Of a stretch of DNA of 64,000 nucleotides, positions 59,896 to 64,000 are shown in pieces. The notes under the pieces are model-generated. The model was given only the letters and a program-made list of their open reading frames with translations, searched no databases and was not told where the DNA came from. The stretch lies in contig JAVUNC010000025.1 in the NCBI GenBank assembly GCA_032173965.1, positions 16,134,001-16,198,000 of the forward strand. The letters run 5' to 3'. This DNA comes from Sitta carolinensis (taxonomy: Eukaryota > Chordata > Aves > Passeriformes > Sittidae). How positions within the stretch are numbered: position 1 is the first letter of the stretch; the number at the start of each line of letters is the position of its first letter. The position numbers and the translations under genes were made by a program.

Positions 59896-61724
59896 TGACC
59901 TCTTGGTGGGTGCTGGGACCCTGCAGCTTTATCCCCCCAAGCCACCAAAATCCAGAGGTGAGGTAATACTGGCAATCCCCTGCCCTCTCTGTGTCACAGC
60001 CCCTCGAGGCTAAAGGGTGCTCTTATCTGCACTGCAGCTTTCTTTATTGGAGCAGGGAATTGCTGAAATGGAGCCACAGAGAAAGGGATGCAAGAAAAGC
60101 CAGAGATTTGGTGTTGCTAAACTGTGTTTGCTTTTCCAGGCTTTCATGCTTCTGAAATTAAAATAGCACAAGAACTTTGAAATTTCTGCTTCTCCCTTAT
60201 TTTTTTTTTCCTTTGGCATCTCAACATTAATGTAAAACCATCTCTGCTGGTTATATAATATAATATATAATATATAATTTAATAACATTTGAAAAAACAC
60301 AATTTTTTTTAGGGTTTCGTGTAGATTTCTGAGCCTTAAAATATCAAAAGTGATGAATAATGCCCATTAGAGATGATCTGAAGAGGTGCATGAAACAGAA
60401 GCAGCACAAGGTTTAACATTTTTTCCTGCAAGAAGATTCTCAGAGAGACATTGTATTTTTACTTCCAAGCATTAAGCACCTACAGAAAATTTCAAAGTCA
60501 CTTGTCAAATTTATCAGTGCTTTGAACATTCTTTCGAACCAAAACCAGAAAACTTCTGCTAATTTTTATCAGGCATATATTTTGCCAATAAAACCTGTAC
60601 TAAAAAAGATAAAATATCAATGCTCAAGTCTTGGGAAACCACATGAAGATGTTTACAGAAGGTTCAACAAAGACTTATTTAAGCAAAGCAAAAGCTGAAG
60701 AAAATAAATCTTACATACAAATCTTTAACCAGAACTTTATACATGGATAACCTTTATAGAAAGGCAAAACCAGAAAGGCTGGGATTCCTCAAAGGCTCCC
60801 TAGAGATGATTGACCTGCAGGCTTACAGAAATCTGAATGCCCAGCTCCTGGGCCAAAACTCCTTTCTAATACAAATAGGAAGAAAATTCCAGCTCAGGCC
60901 AATGTGAACTGCAAGGTGAAGCAGGACTGACCCCAGTCCCATCAGTGTACCCTAAAAAGAAAAGAGGAGAGGAAAATAAAACCACCCTACATTTCCTAAA
61001 CCTCCTCCAAAGGGATTTCAGATCCTGCCAAAAATGCTTAAACTTCCCAGATCCCCTCTGTGGGACAAGGACAGGACACAAGGCAAGGACAGAACCTGGG
61101 CAGCATCTCTGAACTCACTGCCCTGTGGTTCTGATTTAGTGATAAATTCGAAGGGAAGCTTCTGGCAAGCAGGCTGGAAAAAGTCTGTGCTAGGCTGATA
61201 AATACCTAAAAATCAGAGCCTATCTCAGCCTGCACAGATGAACTGATTCCAGTCATTCTTGGGAAGGCAGAGAGGACAGCAATGTTTTCTAACCTTAAAA
61301 CAAAACAGGAAAAAAAATCTCTGAGGCTGGAGAAAAACAAGGTCAGCTTTTCTAAAGAACAGATTTTAGGGGAAAGTGTGGGTTGTTTTACTCTGCACCT
61401 CCTGTACTGACACATAAGGCAGGACACAAACAACTACTGTCAAGATCATGCTGTTATTTAAATATTTGCAAGGTCATTAGGCAGTTTGAAGTTCAAGGAG
61501 GGTCACTGAATTAAAGATATTCGAGGAATAATTCAAGATATAAAGATATTCAAGGCTGGGTCTCCATGCTTAGAGCAGTTAGAAGAGGGCTACAGGCATA
61601 TTTAATTATTATTACTACAGAAATGGTAAGTAATGTGCTCTTCAGATTTTTTCCTAAGTCCAATATATAAAGCAAAAACTGAAGGCACAAATAGGCTTTC
61701 TGTGAAAACTACAATAACATGAAT
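59896..61724. other. Non-coding DNA, no gene seen
   Basis: Unique sequence, with a short AT-rich run at 60253-60285 (TATAATATAATATATAATAT). No coding evidence. Confidence 0.55.
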
Positions 61725-61864
61725 GATCTATATCTATATCTATATCTATATCTATATCTATATCTATATCTATATCTATATCTAATCTATATATATATCT
61801 ATATCTAATCTATATCTACATCTACATCTATATCTATATCTATATCTATGTCTATATATATGGA
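61725..61864. repeat. TATATC hexanucleotide microsatellite
   Basis: About 140 bases of TATATC (also readable as ATCTAT) units, with TAATCTATAT and TACATC interruptions in the second half. The left half (61730-61784) is almost uninterrupted. Confidence 0.97.
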
Positions 61865-64000
61865 TATAAATGCAGATTTGCTTGGTTTCTTTGGTAATTT
61901 AGCATTTTATAGTTAGTTATGCAAATTTTCATTAGATGTGGACATGTAATTGAGCCTAAATCCATGGCCCCAGTTACAGCAGAAAGTTTAAAAAAAAGTC
62001 TCTGAATGAGAAATATGAGTATTTTATCTGCTGGTCAAAATTGAATACACAGGAGCCTCTTGTAAGATGACAAGCCCTCACATTTGGGGTAAGTGTTTTT
62101 TACATTTTTATAATAATTTCTTGAATGCACTTCTTTTATACTTTGCTGTCTGGCAGAAAATACAACGACATCTCCCAGAAAAAGAGAAAATATTCATTCA
62201 TGTGGTCACACCTTATCAGAGATGAGAGTTTTTCCTTCTGCAGTCTTTTTATTCTCTCTGAAATAGCCCTGAAACTTTCTGGTGCCACTCATATTGAGGT
62301 AAGGATATTGTCAAAAGCAAATGCAACGTTTAAAACTAAACAGTGAGTTGTTCAATTACCCACATGCATCACGCAGAGGAAATTTCAAAAGAATTTTCAA
62401 ATTATTTTTGCAGCTAGTGCTGTTGTGTGTAGACTTGTTATCAAACATGATGGTTATTTAACTGCAGTAATCAAATGTGAAGGTTATGAAAAACCTTAGC
62501 AGGAGATTATGGGGGTATTTTGTGCCCTCCATCACAAATAAACATGAATTTTTTTGTTTCTTTCCCCAAGAAAGAATGTGTACTAACAAAAGCCCCAAGC
62601 CCTGAGTGCTTAGCCCTGCTCCTGTTGTTGTCTCATCCATCACTGAAACTCCTTTCTTCTGCATCAGCTCTCTGCCTCCAGCTCTTTCAACTCATTAGTG
62701 GACCAGTGTGTCTCCCTATTATGATGCCAGTATTTATTACTCCAATATGGGAATAAAAGATGCATGAGAGAAGGAGAGGAGCAAAGATTATAAATACATT
62801 TTCTTAGCTTTTTGCACTTAGGCTGTCAAAGAGATTCATGGCTGAGCAATATAACAGTAGGATAATTAAAAAGCCATTCTTCTGGAATGTCTTCAGAAGT
62901 CCCTGTTTTTGGCATACTGCTAAAATAAAAGCCAGCATGGAAGTTACAAAAGATTCTATTTTTATTTTCACCCCAGTGATTTCCCCCCTGCTATCCTGAC
63001 TCAGATTCCTTTCTTCTTTATGTGCAAAACTGAAGTAAATGAAGCACACATCAAAATAGTCCAGCTAAGAGAGGAATCATTGAAAGGATCGTTGCTTTAA
63101 CAAGGATCACTGACTTTCCTTCCATATTTTCTACAATCACCTTCATTTTTCTTCTGAAGTCAGAAGTCCCCAGGCAAAACTTTTAAAAAAAATTTAAAAT
63201 GCTTCATGTCCCTGCCACTGACATACGATTAAACTTGTATTATTTCTCTGCCATTTTGAATAAAATTTGGAATTATTTATGTTTACATTTATGTTTTAAG
63301 TAGACTTCCTGGATTCAGCAGAAAACTCCTTTCTACATTCGTCCAAAATATACCCAGCTTTCCTCTTAGAAGAGTCTGTGGTCTGGCCATTCCCAACTCC
63401 AACCTTTTATTGGGAAAACCAGGTTGAGGAGTTAAATTGTCATAATGATTGCCACTTTAGCTGTCTGAACAAAACCTAAAAAATGGAAGCAACTCAGGGC
63501 CTGGAAATTTCCTTTGGTTTAGGTAGGTGGCCATGTTCAAACAGCCTCCTGTTTCCCTTGAAATTCTACAGTTTCTCAGTTGAATTTCAAAGGAAATATG
63601 TTGCTATTATCTTCTTATCTGCTTGCTATCCTTTCAGAGCTTTCCTTGGTGTTAGAAATCTAAAACAGGTCCCTGAAATTAAATATATATATATATATAT
63701 GTATATTTTGATATATTTTGACTTATTTTTAGTACTCAGATGAGCTCTGACTTTGCCCTACATCTGAAACATCATTAAAAGAAAGTGGCTGCACATTCAT
63801 GACATTTATAGGGCTGATGTTATGGTATGCTCCCAGTTTATGGCCTCTGTGTATGAGGATCCATAAACATCTTCTGTGAAATCCTATCTTCACTCATGAT
63901 AATGTCAAAATTCCTGTGGATGTCAGTGGAGCCAGGCTGTCACTGCTCAGCTTTTTCAGGGGCTTTTTTGGGAGGTTTTCAGCCTTTCTCTGCGCCTCAG
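61865..64000. other. Non-coding DNA with one doubtful micro-exon
   Basis: Unique AT-rich sequence. One short segment (62244-62298) has a textbook 3' splice site (TTTTTCCTTCTGCAG) and 5' splice site (GAGGTAAGG) around 55 bases with an open frame; it is discussed as a finding and is not claimed as a gene. A short (AT)n lies at 63682-63700. No other signal seen. Confidence 0.5.

Noticed and set aside
61540..61600. Possible CR1 segment (GATATTCAAGGCTGGGTCTC)
   Set aside because: Only about 20 bases resemble the CR1 3' UTR and neither side continues the match.

Overview
The window looks like bird DNA from a gene desert: either intergenic or inside a very large intron. Three things point to a bird. 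There are five recognisable fragments of CR1, the dominant LINE of birds and other sauropsids, plus one local re-duplication of a fragment. There are three solo long terminal repeats (LTRs) of one endogenous-retrovirus family. The rest is AT-rich, sparsely repeated DNA with many poly-A and AT microsatellites and no SINE families. The species cannot be named from the sequence.

No protein-coding gene, rRNA, tRNA, CRISPR array or bacterial-style operon could be supported. All long open frames are short, lack family resemblance, or lie in simple repeats (49110-49919), minisatellites (42657-43133 and 42847-43422), LTR or CR1 sequence. Two weak coding-like signals are flagged as unproven: an Ala/Lys-rich minus-strand frame at 3144-3326, and a 55-base candidate micro-exon at 62244-62298.

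Layout. 1-8.5 kb: unique DNA with a perfect 51-bp inverted repeat (1271-1430), a CACGTG palindrome (3022-3037) and a short CR1 tail (about 3503-3561). 8.5-20 kb: unique DNA with a compound GGAGA/GGACA satellite (14509-14612) and an AATAAC/AATAAG satellite (18739-18873). 20-30 kb: a 57-bp triplicate (20394-20560), a CR1 copy split by a minus-strand LTR (24054-25166), a local re-duplication of part of that CR1 (25314-25470), a 54-bp tandem duplicate (27201-27308) and a CR1 tail (29872-29930). 30-38 kb: two plus-strand solo LTRs (30621-30916 and 37938-38227) on either side of a three-copy tandem repeat of about 254 bp (34457-35172). 42-46 kb: two minisatellites (units of 84-90 bp and 33-39 bp) around another CR1 tail (44126-44396). 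49 kb: a 460-bp AAAAAG purine tract. 59.6-59.9 kb: a minus-strand CR1 fragment. 61.7 kb: a TATATC hexanucleotide array.

The story of the window is therefore retrotransposition and tandem duplication, not a gene system. The clearest events are the LTR nested inside CR1, three LTR insertions each flanked by a near-identical hexamer, and four independent minisatellite or tandem-duplicate loci. I did not find a convincing new biological system.
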